From contig CAZRJL010000004.1 in the NCBI GenBank assembly GCA_964600645.1, positions 1-39,773 on the forward strand: a stretch of 39,773 bases of DNA. Reading direction: 5' to 3'. Shown piece after piece: positions 1 through 7,227 of this stretch (its first letter is position 1; each line of letters opens with the position of its first letter). Source of the stretch: UBA12151 sp964600645 (GTDB taxonomy: Bacteria; Patescibacteriota; Minisyncoccia; Moranbacterales; UBA9337). A model generated the notes under the pieces. That model was not told the DNA's origin. It saw only the letters and a program-made list of their open reading frames with translations, and ran no database searches. The translations under genes were made by a program, and so were the position numbers.

Positions 1-101
1 CGCACATCTTTGCAAAGCGCCAGCAATTCACCCGCCGAAAGCTTCTTCACATCAAGAGGAAAATCAACCTTATTTAATATTTTTTTATTATTAACAATCA
101 T
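1..101 (-). CDS. dxs: 1-deoxy-D-xylulose-5-phosphate synthase, N-terminal fragment
   Basis: The gene runs off the left edge, so only about 33 residues are visible, beginning MIVNNKKILNKVDFPLDVKK and continuing into LSAGELLALCKDV. This matches the usual start of DXS (short leader, FP-x-DLK-x-LS, then an EL..L..EIR helix). DXS condenses pyruvate and glyceraldehyde 3-phosphate with thiamine diphosphate in the first step of the MEP isoprenoid pathway. The ATG at 99-101 lies 18 bp after the rlmN stop, so the two are probably cotranscribed. The catalytic parts are outside the window, so the call rests on the N-terminal signature alone. Confidence 0.7.
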   Translation of the reverse strand, partial: MIVNNKKILNKVDFPLDVKKLSAGELLALCKDV

Positions 102-119
102 ATTATATAGAAACTAAGG

Positions 120-1184
120 TTATTTCCCCGCCAATTGACCACAAGCGCCTTGAATTTCTTCGCCGAGGCTTTTGCGGATGGTGGCGGTTATTCCTCTTTC
201 CAGAAGATATTCCTTGAATTTGTGGGTCCGATTTCCGGAAGAGGACTGCAAATCACCCGAGGTTGTGTTATAACGAATCAAATTCACGTGAAGCAAATGG
301 CTATTTCCAATCGATTTGAGGTATCTTGCTAAATTATCCGCATCTTCTTGCCCGTCATTAATGCCTTCCAATAAAATATATTCTATAAAAATCTTACGTT
401 TAGTTTTTTGAAAATATTTCTCCAATGCCTCCTTTAATTTTTCCAGATTATTTTTTCGATTTACCGGCATAAATTCATCCCGTTTCTTGTCATCCGCAAA
501 ATGCAGTGAAATTGCCAAATTCACCTGCGGAAACTCGTCCGCCATTTTTTCAATTCCATCAACAAGACCGGACGTGGAAACGGAAATCGAGCGCGAACCA
601 AAAGCGAACAAATCTTTGTCGATCAAAATTCGAATACTTTTTGAAACCTCATCCCAATTATTAAACGGCTCCCCCATACCCATATAAACGACATCGGAAA
701 CATCGCAATTTTCAATCAATTTTAAATCACCATTTTGAGATTTAAGCTTTGCATTTTGCGTTTTCAAATACTGTCTCCAAAACAAGACTTGATCGGAAAT
801 TTCTTCGGCTGTCAGATTTCTTACGAATCCCATTTTTCCCGTCGCGCAAAAACGACATCCCATCGCGCAACCAACCTGAGTGGACACACAAACCGACCAA
901 TCGCCCGGCTTGGGAGAAATAAGCACTGTTTCCAAAAAACTGCCGTCAGATAATTTTAACAAAGCTTTTACTGATTGCCCGTCATTGGCCGCCAAAACTT
1001 TTTCCTTTTCAAAAGAAAGAATTTTTAAATTTTCATCCAACCCTTTTCGCAAAACTTTCGGCAAAGTGAAAATTTCTTCAAAAGAAGAAACACCATCTCG
1101 AAAAACCGCCCTCTTGATTTGCTCCAAGCGGAATTTCGGCTCGCCTTTTTCTTGCAAAAATTTTTCCAATTTTTCAATATTCAT
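120..1184 (-). CDS. rlmN: 23S rRNA (adenine-2503-C2)/tRNA methyltransferase RlmN
   Basis: This is a radical-SAM methyltransferase that methylates C2 of A2503 in 23S rRNA and, in many bacteria, A37 of some tRNAs. The 354 residues match the family length. The radical-SAM cluster motif CAMGCRFC supplies C106, C110 and C113, followed by ATGKMGFVRNL. The C-terminal GACGQL supplies the methyl-carrying cysteine C348. GMGEPFNN near residue 169 is the family SAM-binding motif. A Lys/Gln/Asn-rich stretch at about residues 139-153 comes from an A/T-rich DNA repeat also seen in leuS and trhP and is probably a surface-loop expansion. A TATAAT at 1193-1198 lies 8 nt before the ATG, so the mRNA could be nearly leaderless. 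Confidence 0.96.
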   Translation of the reverse strand: MNIEKLEKFLQEKGEPKFRLEQIKRAVFRDGVSSFEEIFTLPKVLRKGLDENLKILSFEKEKVLAANDGQSVKALLKLSDGSFLETVLISPKPGDWSVCVSTQVGCAMGCRFCATGKMGFVRNLTAEEISDQVLFWRQYLKTQNAKLKSQNGDLKLIENCDVSDVVYMGMGEPFNNWDEVSKSIRILIDKDLFAFGSRSISVSTSGLVDGIEKMADEFPQVNLAISLHFADDKKRDEFMPVNRKNNLEKLKEALEKYFQKTKRKIFIEYILLEGINDGQEDADNLARYLKSIGNSHLLHVNLIRYNTTSGDLQSSSGNRTHKFKEYLLERGITATIRKSLGEEIQGACGQLAGK

Positions 1185-1202
1185 ACATCATTATTATAAC
1201 CT

Positions 1203-1342
1203 ACGCGTTTCAATAAAACGCACTAGGTTTTCCGAAAAAATGTTTTTTTCGCTTTTGCCCGTGTCCCCCTGCCCGTATCGCTATGCGAAGCGTTGCAGGC
1301 GGGTCGAAAGGGCCGGAGAAAAAATGTTTTTTCGGAAAACCG
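1203..1342. repeat. Nested inverted-repeat cluster between yvcK and rlmN
   Basis: The gene-free stretch 1185-1373 contains GGTTTTCCGAAAAAA near 1226 and its inverse TTTTTTCGGAAAACC ending near 1342. Each arm is next to a small A6-TG-T6 palindrome. Between the arms is a GC-rich imperfect palindrome (CCTGCCCG at 1268-1275, GCAGGCGGG ending near 1303) of the same style as repeats inside glyS and trhP. A short hairpin (GCGTTT/AAACGC) lies at about 1205-1220. On the minus strand the whole could fold between the yvcK and rlmN messages and stop transcription or RNA decay, but it lacks a classical terminator T-tail. Confidence 0.6.
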
Positions 1343-1373
1343 GACGAATGTTTTTAATGCGCACAATCCATAA

Positions 1374-2408
1374 TCATATTATTTCTTTTATCAAATTGTT
1401 ATATTCATCCATTTCCAAAATCATCATCAAAACTTTCGCCAATCTTCCGCTGTCATGACGGATAAAAGACCGCGTTTCTGCTAATGCGTCATTTTTCTTT
1501 TTTGGCACGCCAATCATTTTGACCACACTCGCCACCACGACCCTATATTTCCTTCCTTCTTTTTCAGTTACATCAAATTTTACAACAGAATTCTTTCCTT
1601 CTTTTTTTTCATATTTCTCCACCAAATACCTTGGCAAACCATTAAAATTAAACAAAGCAAAATCAATCCTATCTTTTCCAATATAACCATTTATTTCCTT
1701 GGCATATCTATCCAAATCAAAACCATCTGTCTGTCCTTTTTTGTTCGTCAAATTGCAATTATACACCACTTTGGCTTTTGATTTTGCAATCGCCTCCGGA
1801 ATTCCTTCCACCAAAAGATTTGGAACGATTGAACCATAATGATCCCCCGGACCGATTACAATCATATCCGCTTTTTTAATAACAGAAATAGCACTCTTGC
1901 TCGCCTGCACTTTCGGCTTCAAGTGCACCTTTTTGATTCCAATATTCCGCACATCCTTATTGTGATCCAACTGCCTTTCTCCGACAATAACTTTGCCATT
2001 TTTCAATTCGATATGCAAATTCATATCCTGACTGGAAACCGGAATAACTTCTCCCTTTACATTAAGAATCTTGGAAACTTCTTCTACTCCACGCAAAAAT
2101 CCTCCTTGAGTTTTTTCCAAAGCCGACAAGAAAAGATTTCCAAAATTATGCCCCGCCAAATCTCCTTTTTCAAATCGATAATTCATCAAATCACGTAATT
2201 CTTGTGTCGAATCCGAAAGCGCCACCAAACATTGGCGGACATCACCGGGTGGCAAAACTCCCAGTTCATCGCGAAGACGACCGGTTGATCCGCCGTCATC
2301 CGCCATTGAAACAATCGCCGAAATATTTACCGGATATTTTTTCAGTCCGGATAGCAAAGTAAAACTTCCCGTCCCGCCGCCAATTGTGACAATGTTGTAT
2401 TTTTTCAT
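1374..2408 (-). CDS. yvcK: YvcK/GlmR-type gluconeogenesis factor (CofD-like, UDP-GlcNAc-binding)
   Basis: This 344-residue protein belongs to the YvcK branch of the CofD/2-phospho-L-lactate transferase superfamily. In Bacillus these proteins bind UDP-GlcNAc and tune the supply of cell-wall precursors. The sequence shows the Rossmann glycine motif IGGGTGS (residues 9-15), the family block ADDGGSTGRLR (36-46), PGDVRQC (54-60), and a later IGPGDHYGSIVPNLL. No coenzyme-F420 genes are nearby, which argues against true CofD. Start is the ATG at 2406-2408 with no clear Shine-Dalgarno site. The C-terminus overlaps nothing, and the nested repeat cluster lies downstream. Confidence 0.93.
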   Translation of the reverse strand: MKKYNIVTIGGGTGSFTLLSGLKKYPVNISAIVSMADDGGSTGRLRDELGVLPPGDVRQCLVALSDSTQELRDLMNYRFEKGDLAGHNFGNLFLSALEKTQGGFLRGVEEVSKILNVKGEVIPVSSQDMNLHIELKNGKVIVGERQLDHNKDVRNIGIKKVHLKPKVQASKSAISVIKKADMIVIGPGDHYGSIVPNLLVEGIPEAIAKSKAKVVYNCNLTNKKGQTDGFDLDRYAKEINGYIGKDRIDFALFNFNGLPRYLVEKYEKKEGKNSVVKFDVTEKEGRKYRVVVASVVKMIGVPKKKNDALAETRSFIRHDSGRLAKVLMMILEMDEYNNLIKEII

Positions 2409-2431
2409 ATATTTTTTATAATTTACTCATT

Positions 2432-2615
2432 TTTCTCTTTGTCATTCCCGCGCCGTGTCCGCCTTTGGAGGGAAGGCGGGAATCCAGAAACTTACCAGTA
2501 AACGCTCAGCTATCATCTATATACAAATAATAATCATATTAGCATTTTAGCACATTAACATAAAGATTGCTTCGTCACAGATTCCTCGCAAAGACAATTT
2601 TAACAAAAAATGGCT
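2432..2615. repeat. Intergenic palindromic repeats upstream of yvcK
   Basis: In the gene-free stretch 2409-2643, a sequence beginning GTCATTCCCGCG and ending GGCGGGAATCCAG (about 2432-2477) forms a GC-rich hairpin around an inner TCCGCC/GGCGG element. Further on, ATTGCTTCGTCACAG followed by CCTCGCAAAGACAA (about 2565-2598) resembles the GTCATTGCGAGG...GAAGCAAT class of interspersed repeats known from many bacterial genomes. No coding potential is visible here. Confidence 0.5.
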
Positions 2616-2643
2616 AATCTCAGCCACAAACAGACACCACCTA

Positions 2644-2672
2644 TTGACTTTTTAGTCAAAAAGGTGTATAGT
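2644..2672 (+). promoter_or_regulatory. Consensus sigma70-type promoter for the 50-aa peptide gene
   Basis: TTGACT (2644-2649) and TATAGT (2667-2672) are separated by exactly 17 nt. Transcription would start near 2679, giving a leader of about 75 nt that contains CAGGAG...CTCCT/CCTG-type complementary segments before the start codon. This is one of the best promoters in the window. Confidence 0.8.
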
Positions 2673-2755
2673 GAAATATAGTACTTAAAATCAAAAAGGG
2701 GCGGGGATCAGCTCTGCTCCATAACTTTTTCAGGAGAAATCCTGAGGGAGGAAAT

Positions 2756-2908
2756 ATGAAAAAAAAGAATCACTTTGTCCCCTCGAAAAATGAGGGGATC
2801 ATCGAAGATTTGTTCAAGATGGCATTTCCCGCCATCCCGATTGCAGTGTTTTTTTTCTCTGTCGCATATACGTTCCTTGCGACGGGGAAAGTCTTGGGTC
2901 TTCACTAA
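2756..2908 (+). CDS. Small single-span membrane peptide, 50 aa, unknown function
   Basis: The ATG at 2756 follows a strong purine-rich ribosome site (GGGAGG at 2746-2751) and lies downstream of a near-perfect promoter. The product has a basic N-terminus (MKKKNHF), an acidic patch around residues 13-18, and one hydrophobic segment at about residues 22-43 (FPAIPIAVFFFSVAYTFL inside it), ending KVLGLH. The stop codon lies in the loop of a hairpin (2891-2917), and a strong terminator follows. I do not recognise the family. It could be a small membrane regulator or a toxin-like peptide; nothing in the sequence decides this. Reality is supported by the complete promoter, ribosome site and terminator set. 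Confidence 0.75.
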   Translation: MKKKNHFVPSKNEGIIEDLFKMAFPAIPIAVFFFSVAYTFLATGKVLGLH

Positions 2909-2928
2909 ACCCAAGACAAAAAAGTTCA

Positions 2929-2971
2929 GCCACCCACCGACAGCAGCATTGTCGGTACGGGTGGCTTTTTT
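2929..2971 (+). terminator. Rho-independent terminator after the 50-aa gene
   Basis: GCCACCC (2929-2935) pairs with GGGTGGC (2959-2965), and an inner CCGACA pairs with TGTCGG. TTTTTT follows directly. A second hairpin (GTCTTGGGT/ACCCAAGAC, 2891-2917) sits immediately upstream and encloses the stop codon. Confidence 0.9.
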
Positions 2972-3009
2972 ATTGCCTTTCGAAATTTTAATTTCATTCA
3001 GGCAATAAA

Positions 3010-3024
3010 TCCGCCTCTGGCGGA
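3010..3024. repeat. TCCGCC-NNN-GGCGGA mini-hairpin (intergenic copy)
   Basis: A perfect 15-bp hairpin unit TCCGCCTCTGGCGGA extends into AATAAAT/ATTTATT arms and lies just past the leuS stop. The same unit is found inside tatD (21919-21933) and trhP (31579-31593). Confidence 0.75.
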
Positions 3025-3030
3025 TATTTA

Positions 3031-5979
3031 TTACACAACAATATTCACCAGTCTTCCTTTGATAAAAATAATTTTCTTTGGCTCGCCGGAAAGATGCGCT
3101 TTTACTTTTTCACTATCAAGCGCTTTTTGTTTGGCATCGCCCTCGGAAATGTCCGCGCTCACTTTCATCTTGTCACGCACTTTTCCGTTGACTTGAATCA
3201 CCATTTCAATTTCCTCATCCACAATCAAACTTTCGTCATACTCCGGCCACTTTTGATCAAAGATTGAATCTTTGTGTCCGAGTTTTTCTTGCCAAATTTC
3301 TTCGCAAATATGCGGAGCAAACGGACTAACCAAAATCAAAAATTTTGAATAATCGACTGCGGATATTTCTTCTTGTTTCTCCATTTCATTTGCCAAAATC
3401 ATCAGTGCCGAAATCGCCGTATTATATTTCAAACTCTCAATATCCTCCGTCACCTTCTTGATTGTTTTATTAAGAATGATAGAAGTTTTTAAAATTTGAT
3501 CATTGGAACTTGAAAATTGATTGGAAATTGGAAATTGGAAATTGGAAATTGGAGAACTATCTTCCTTTTCGCCTGTTTTAATTTTCAACCCCATTCTCCA
3601 TACCTTCTCAATAAATCGATATACTCCAACAATATTCTGCTCGTTCCACATCACCTCATCCTCCAACGGCGCGGCGAAAAGCATATATGTCCGCACACTG
3701 TCCGCTCCGAATTTGGAAATCATCTCATCCGGATTAACAACATTACCCCTGGATTTAGACATCTTTTTTCCCATCGCGTCCAGCACCATTCCCTGATGGC
3801 GCAATTTGAGGAACGGCTCATCAAAGTCAAGCAGTCCGATCTTTTTCATCGCTTTGGTGAAAAATCTGGCGAAAAGCAAATGCATATATGTGTGCTCCGC
3901 TCCACCGATATACAAATCCACCGGTAGCCAACGTTTCATTCTTTCTTTCGAGCAAAATTCTTTTTCATTATTTGCATCCGGATAGCGGAGGAAATACCAC
4001 GAAGAATCAACAAAAGTGTCCATCGTATCGTATTCGGCGACATAGCCTTTGCCGAATATTTTTTCAACTCGCTCTTTCAATTCTTTCGATTTCGCCAAAG
4101 GAGCGGTTCCGGTCGGCACAAAATCCACATCATTTGGAAGCGTCCAAGGCAAATTTTCATCGCCGACATATTGCGCCACTCCATCCGGAGAATACACAAT
4201 CGGAATCGGACAACCCCAATAACGCTGGCGGGAAATTGACCAATCCCGCAAACGGTAATTCACTTGTTTTTTCCCAAAATTATTTTCCTCCAACCAAGCA
4301 GTCATCCTCTCCCGCGCCTGCTCCGATTTTAAACCGGTAAATTCTCCGGAACCGACCAACTCACCATCTTCCGTAAAAGCCTTCTCTCCATTAAGATAAT
4401 TATCCCAACAAATTTTAAGTTCTGATAAGGTCAAGAAACTATCAACATTTTCTTTTTTAATCCAAACTCCTTTATGATTCTTCGTGTGTTCTTCTTCAGG
4501 CTCTTCATATTCCCCATCAGCAAGTTCAAGCAATATGCACTTTCTTCTGACGGGACATCTATTAACATCCTTATGGGCTGCAAAAAAATAACTGTGATCC
4601 TCCATCCCTATTTGACGAATAACTTTCATATTCCTATATCCACTTTCTTCTTTCGCCTCCCTAACAGCTGCTTCTTCTGGAGATTCGCCCTCTTCGATTC
4701 CCCCAACCACAAAAGTTTTCCAATTATTATTCTTCCAATCCAAACAAAAATATTCTTCTTTTTCCCAATGTTTTATGATTACATCGACTATATTTCTTTC
4801 TGTCTTCGGCTTATCTTCGCGGACCTTGTTTTCGCCTTCTCCAATAAAAACCTGTGCGATAGATTGCTTGATCGGCAAGTTATATTTCTTGGCAAATTCG
4901 AAGTCCCGCTCATCGTGCGCTGGCACCGCCATCACCGCTCCTGTTCCGTATCCGCCAAGAACATAATCGGCAACAAAAATTGGCACCTCTTCATTATTGA
5001 AAGGATTGACCGCTTTGATTCCTTTGATCTCCACTCCGGTTTTTTCCTTGGCTTCCATTCGATTCAGTTCAGTCTTATTCTTCGCTTTTTCAACATACGC
5101 CCACACCTCATTTTGATTTTTGAGATTTGATTTTTGATTTTTTAATAACGGATGCTCCGGCGCCACCACTAAATAAGTACAACCAAAAATAGTATCTACT
5201 CTTGTGGTAAACACCTCTATAAAATCATTTGATTTTGGATTTTTATTTGTAATTTTAAGATTTGAATTTTGAATTTTGAATTTAACGACAGTTCCACTAG
5301 AGCGTCCGATCCAATTCCGTTGATTCTTGATAGTATGCTCCGGCCAATCAACCTTATCCAAATCGGCAATAAGATCCTCGGCAAAATCCGTAATTTTGAA
5401 AAACCAACTCGGAACCTCTTTAAGTTCGATGTCAGTTCCACATCGCTCACATTTTCCTTCCACTACTTGCTCATTGGCAATCACGGTCTGGCACGAAACG
5501 CACCAATTTGTTTTGGTGGTTTTTTTATATACCAAACCATTTTCGAAAAACTTTCCAAAAATCCACTGTGTCCATTTATAATATTCCGGACTGCACGTGA
5601 TCGCTTGCTCGTCAAAATCATAAGCAAAACCCAATGACTTCATTTGGCGGATATAATTTTCCATATTTTCCTTTGTCGTCTTAGTCGGATGAATTCCGGT
5701 TTTGATGGCAAAATTTTCCGCCGGAAGACCGAAGGCGTCAAACCCTTGCGGATGAAGGACATTAAATCCCTGCAATTTCTTGAAACGGTAAAAAACGTCG
5801 CTGGCGGTATAGCTTTCTGTGTGTCCCATATGGAGTCCTGTTCCCGAAGGATAGGGAAACATATCTAAGACATAAAATTTCTTTTTGGAATCATCATCCT
5901 TGTCGATTTTAACAGCGCCGGTTTTTTCCCAATTTTTCTGCCACTTTTTTTCAATTTCTTGCGGATTATATTTTTGCAT
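3031..5979 (-). CDS. leuS: Leucyl-tRNA synthetase with Nudix domain inserted in the CP1 editing domain
   Basis: This class I synthetase charges tRNA-Leu. Start is set at the ATG 5977-5979 (MQKYNPQEIEKKWQKNW), the usual LeuRS N-terminus, giving 982 residues against about 800-870 for bacterial relatives. HMGH is at residues 50-53, two zinc-type Cys pairs lie at about 160-180, and GKKMSKSRGN is in the catalytic domain. The CP1 editing domain shows AVPAHDERDFEFAKKYNLPI (351-370) with its conserved Asp. Next comes an extra module, about residues 395-528, with a full Nudix box: G426, E432, R440-E441, E444-E445, G447. The editing domain then resumes with AFTEDGELVGSGEF. Short Gln/Asn/Lys-rich loops near 235-250, 280-290 and in the C-terminal part come from A/T-rich repeats. 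The Nudix function (housecleaning, or an editing partner) is unknown. Confidence 0.95.
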   Translation of the reverse strand: MQKYNPQEIEKKWQKNWEKTGAVKIDKDDDSKKKFYVLDMFPYPSGTGLHMGHTESYTASDVFYRFKKLQGFNVLHPQGFDAFGLPAENFAIKTGIHPTKTTKENMENYIRQMKSLGFAYDFDEQAITCSPEYYKWTQWIFGKFFENGLVYKKTTKTNWCVSCQTVIANEQVVEGKCERCGTDIELKEVPSWFFKITDFAEDLIADLDKVDWPEHTIKNQRNWIGRSSGTVVKFKIQNSNLKITNKNPKSNDFIEVFTTRVDTIFGCTYLVVAPEHPLLKNQKSNLKNQNEVWAYVEKAKNKTELNRMEAKEKTGVEIKGIKAVNPFNNEEVPIFVADYVLGGYGTGAVMAVPAHDERDFEFAKKYNLPIKQSIAQVFIGEGENKVREDKPKTERNIVDVIIKHWEKEEYFCLDWKNNNWKTFVVGGIEEGESPEEAAVREAKEESGYRNMKVIRQIGMEDHSYFFAAHKDVNRCPVRRKCILLELADGEYEEPEEEHTKNHKGVWIKKENVDSFLTLSELKICWDNYLNGEKAFTEDGELVGSGEFTGLKSEQARERMTAWLEENNFGKKQVNYRLRDWSISRQRYWGCPIPIVYSPDGVAQYVGDENLPWTLPNDVDFVPTGTAPLAKSKELKERVEKIFGKGYVAEYDTMDTFVDSSWYFLRYPDANNEKEFCSKERMKRWLPVDLYIGGAEHTYMHLLFARFFTKAMKKIGLLDFDEPFLKLRHQGMVLDAMGKKMSKSRGNVVNPDEMISKFGADSVRTYMLFAAPLEDEVMWNEQNIVGVYRFIEKVWRMGLKIKTGEKEDSSPISNFQFPISNQFSSSNDQILKTSIILNKTIKKVTEDIESLKYNTAISALMILANEMEKQEEISAVDYSKFLILVSPFAPHICEEIWQEKLGHKDSIFDQKWPEYDESLIVDEEIEMVIQVNGKVRDKMKVSADISEGDAKQKALDSEKVKAHLSGEPKKIIFIKGRLVNIVV
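3517..3553. repeat. Tandem GGAAATT heptamer array inside leuS
   Basis: Between 3517 and 3553 the 7-nt unit GGAAATT is repeated about four to five times within the leuS coding frame, encoding the Pro/Phe/Asn/Ser-rich loop PISNFQFPISNQFSSS. The position, between the catalytic core and the anticodon-binding helices, suggests a tolerated linker. Heptamer arrays of other sequence recur at 5105-5150 and 5219-5285 in the same gene. Confidence 0.75.
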
Positions 5980-6148
5980 AAAGTTTGTTTTAACGCTTAA
6001 TATCCCTATCCTATCCCATTTCTCCCTTTTTTTCAACTTATTTATATTATAATCCACATTTCGTCATTGACGCTGTAAAGAAAAAATAATACAATAGAAT
6101 TTGTTGCGCAACACGATATAATTCAAAATTCACAACGCTGAAATTTGA

Positions 6149-6180
6149 AAACAAAAATCCCCTTCGGGGGATTTTTGTTT
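6149..6180. terminator. Bidirectional rho-independent terminator
   Basis: AAACAAAAATCCCC, a TTCG tetraloop, then GGGGATTTTTGTTT: the hairpin has an A-run on one side and a T-run on the other. On the minus strand it closes the DUF4349 gene (stop at 6225) before leuS. The rest of the spacer 5980-6148 holds a perfect TGTTGCGCAACA palindrome at 6102-6113 and a TATAAT on the minus strand at 6046-6051 without a convincing -35. Confidence 0.9.
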
Positions 6181-6224
6181 TTTATTTTGAAAAATCTGAA
6201 CCAAGTCGGAAAAAATAATTCGAT

Positions 6225-7178
6225 TTACTTCCCAAATCTTGCAATTATTTTTTTGACAGCCATCCATGCAATACCCAAAATTATCAAGAAAATAACCAAC
6301 GACGGAAGACCGACAATCACAAATCGAATCGAATTATCAACAAAACCTTGCGCGCTTTTTACCAAATCGGAAACCGCCTGTTTGAAAACTTGCCCTGGAC
6401 GCCATCCGCTTCCCACCGGTGCTACTTCCACATCCTCACTCAAAGAAACCGCAATTGACGCCATATCGGTCTGTGATTCCAAAAATCTAATCCTGCCTTG
6501 CAATCTTTCAATCTCTCCACGCACACGAGAAGTTTCCCGCGTAACCGCCAAAACATCATCCAATTTTCCACTACGATCCAAGAGTCCGACAAAAGTTTGC
6601 TCTTCCGCTTGTTTGTTTTTAAGCTGGGCTTGCAAATCGATATACTGCTCGGTCACATCTTGTCCGCTGGTATATTCATTAACAACTTGCGTTGCCACTT
6701 TTTTTATTTCAGAAATCGCGCTTTCAAATTCCCGCACCGGAACTTTCACGACCACCGTTCCGCTTTTTTGTCCCTTGGAAAACTCACTTAAATTGGTGGA
6801 AAAAATTTCTCCGCCTTTCCTTTTGGCAATTTCGGTAATTTCCAAAACAGCCTCCTCGGTCTTTTTTACTTTAAGTGAAAGATTTCCGTCTTTGATAACT
6901 CTTTTGTCTTGAGAAATCCCCGGATTTCCCGTCATAGCAAAACTGCCATCCTCGGACACATCCATAGGCGCAACCGCCATTTCTTTTGTGCTTTGCGTGC
7001 CCAGATCCATTCCTCCCATTCGACCGACGCCAATATTTTCTTCCTCAGAATAACTTGCCGGCAAATCATTTATTTTTGATTTTTCCGTTCCGACGATAAT
7101 ATTCCAAAGCCCGATAAGAAAAACTACTAAAATTAAAATTGCAACAATTTGAGCTCCTTTTTTTATTTTTTCATTCAT
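6225..7178 (-). CDS. DUF4349 membrane protein
   Basis: This 317-residue protein has an N-terminal membrane segment (about residues 9-28), an extracytoplasmic domain, and a second hydrophobic segment near the C-terminus (about 285-310, FVIVGLPSLVIFLIILGIAW) with a basic tail. The central region has the DUF4349 pattern: KDGNLSLKVKKTEEAV, then GTVVVKVPVREFE and an extended coiled coil rich in Gln/Glu (about residues 195-255). Proteins of this family are envelope-anchored and of unknown function, sometimes described as putative lipoproteins or zinc-finger anti-sigma relatives. TATAAT on the minus strand near 7206-7211 would give a leader of about 25 nt. A bidirectional terminator follows. Confidence 0.85.
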   Translation of the reverse strand: MNEKIKKGAQIVAILILVVFLIGLWNIIVGTEKSKINDLPASYSEEENIGVGRMGGMDLGTQSTKEMAVAPMDVSEDGSFAMTGNPGISQDKRVIKDGNLSLKVKKTEEAVLEITEIAKRKGGEIFSTNLSEFSKGQKSGTVVVKVPVREFESAISEIKKVATQVVNEYTSGQDVTEQYIDLQAQLKNKQAEEQTFVGLLDRSGKLDDVLAVTRETSRVRGEIERLQGRIRFLESQTDMASIAVSLSEDVEVAPVGSGWRPGQVFKQAVSDLVKSAQGFVDNSIRFVIVGLPSLVIFLIILGIAWMAVKKIIARFGK

Positions 7179-7227
7179 TTTTTTAGGTGATTAAATTACG
7201 AACTAATTATATCACCAAAAAAATATA

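Noticed and set aside
880..1458. Plus-strand open frame across rlmN and the repeat cluster
   Set aside because: It runs antisense through rlmN and over the inverted repeats, with no ribosome site and no recognisable protein.
3517..3553. CRISPR-like or VNTR array
   Set aside because: The unit is only 7 nt with no spacers and lies in frame inside leuS; it is a simple tandem repeat.
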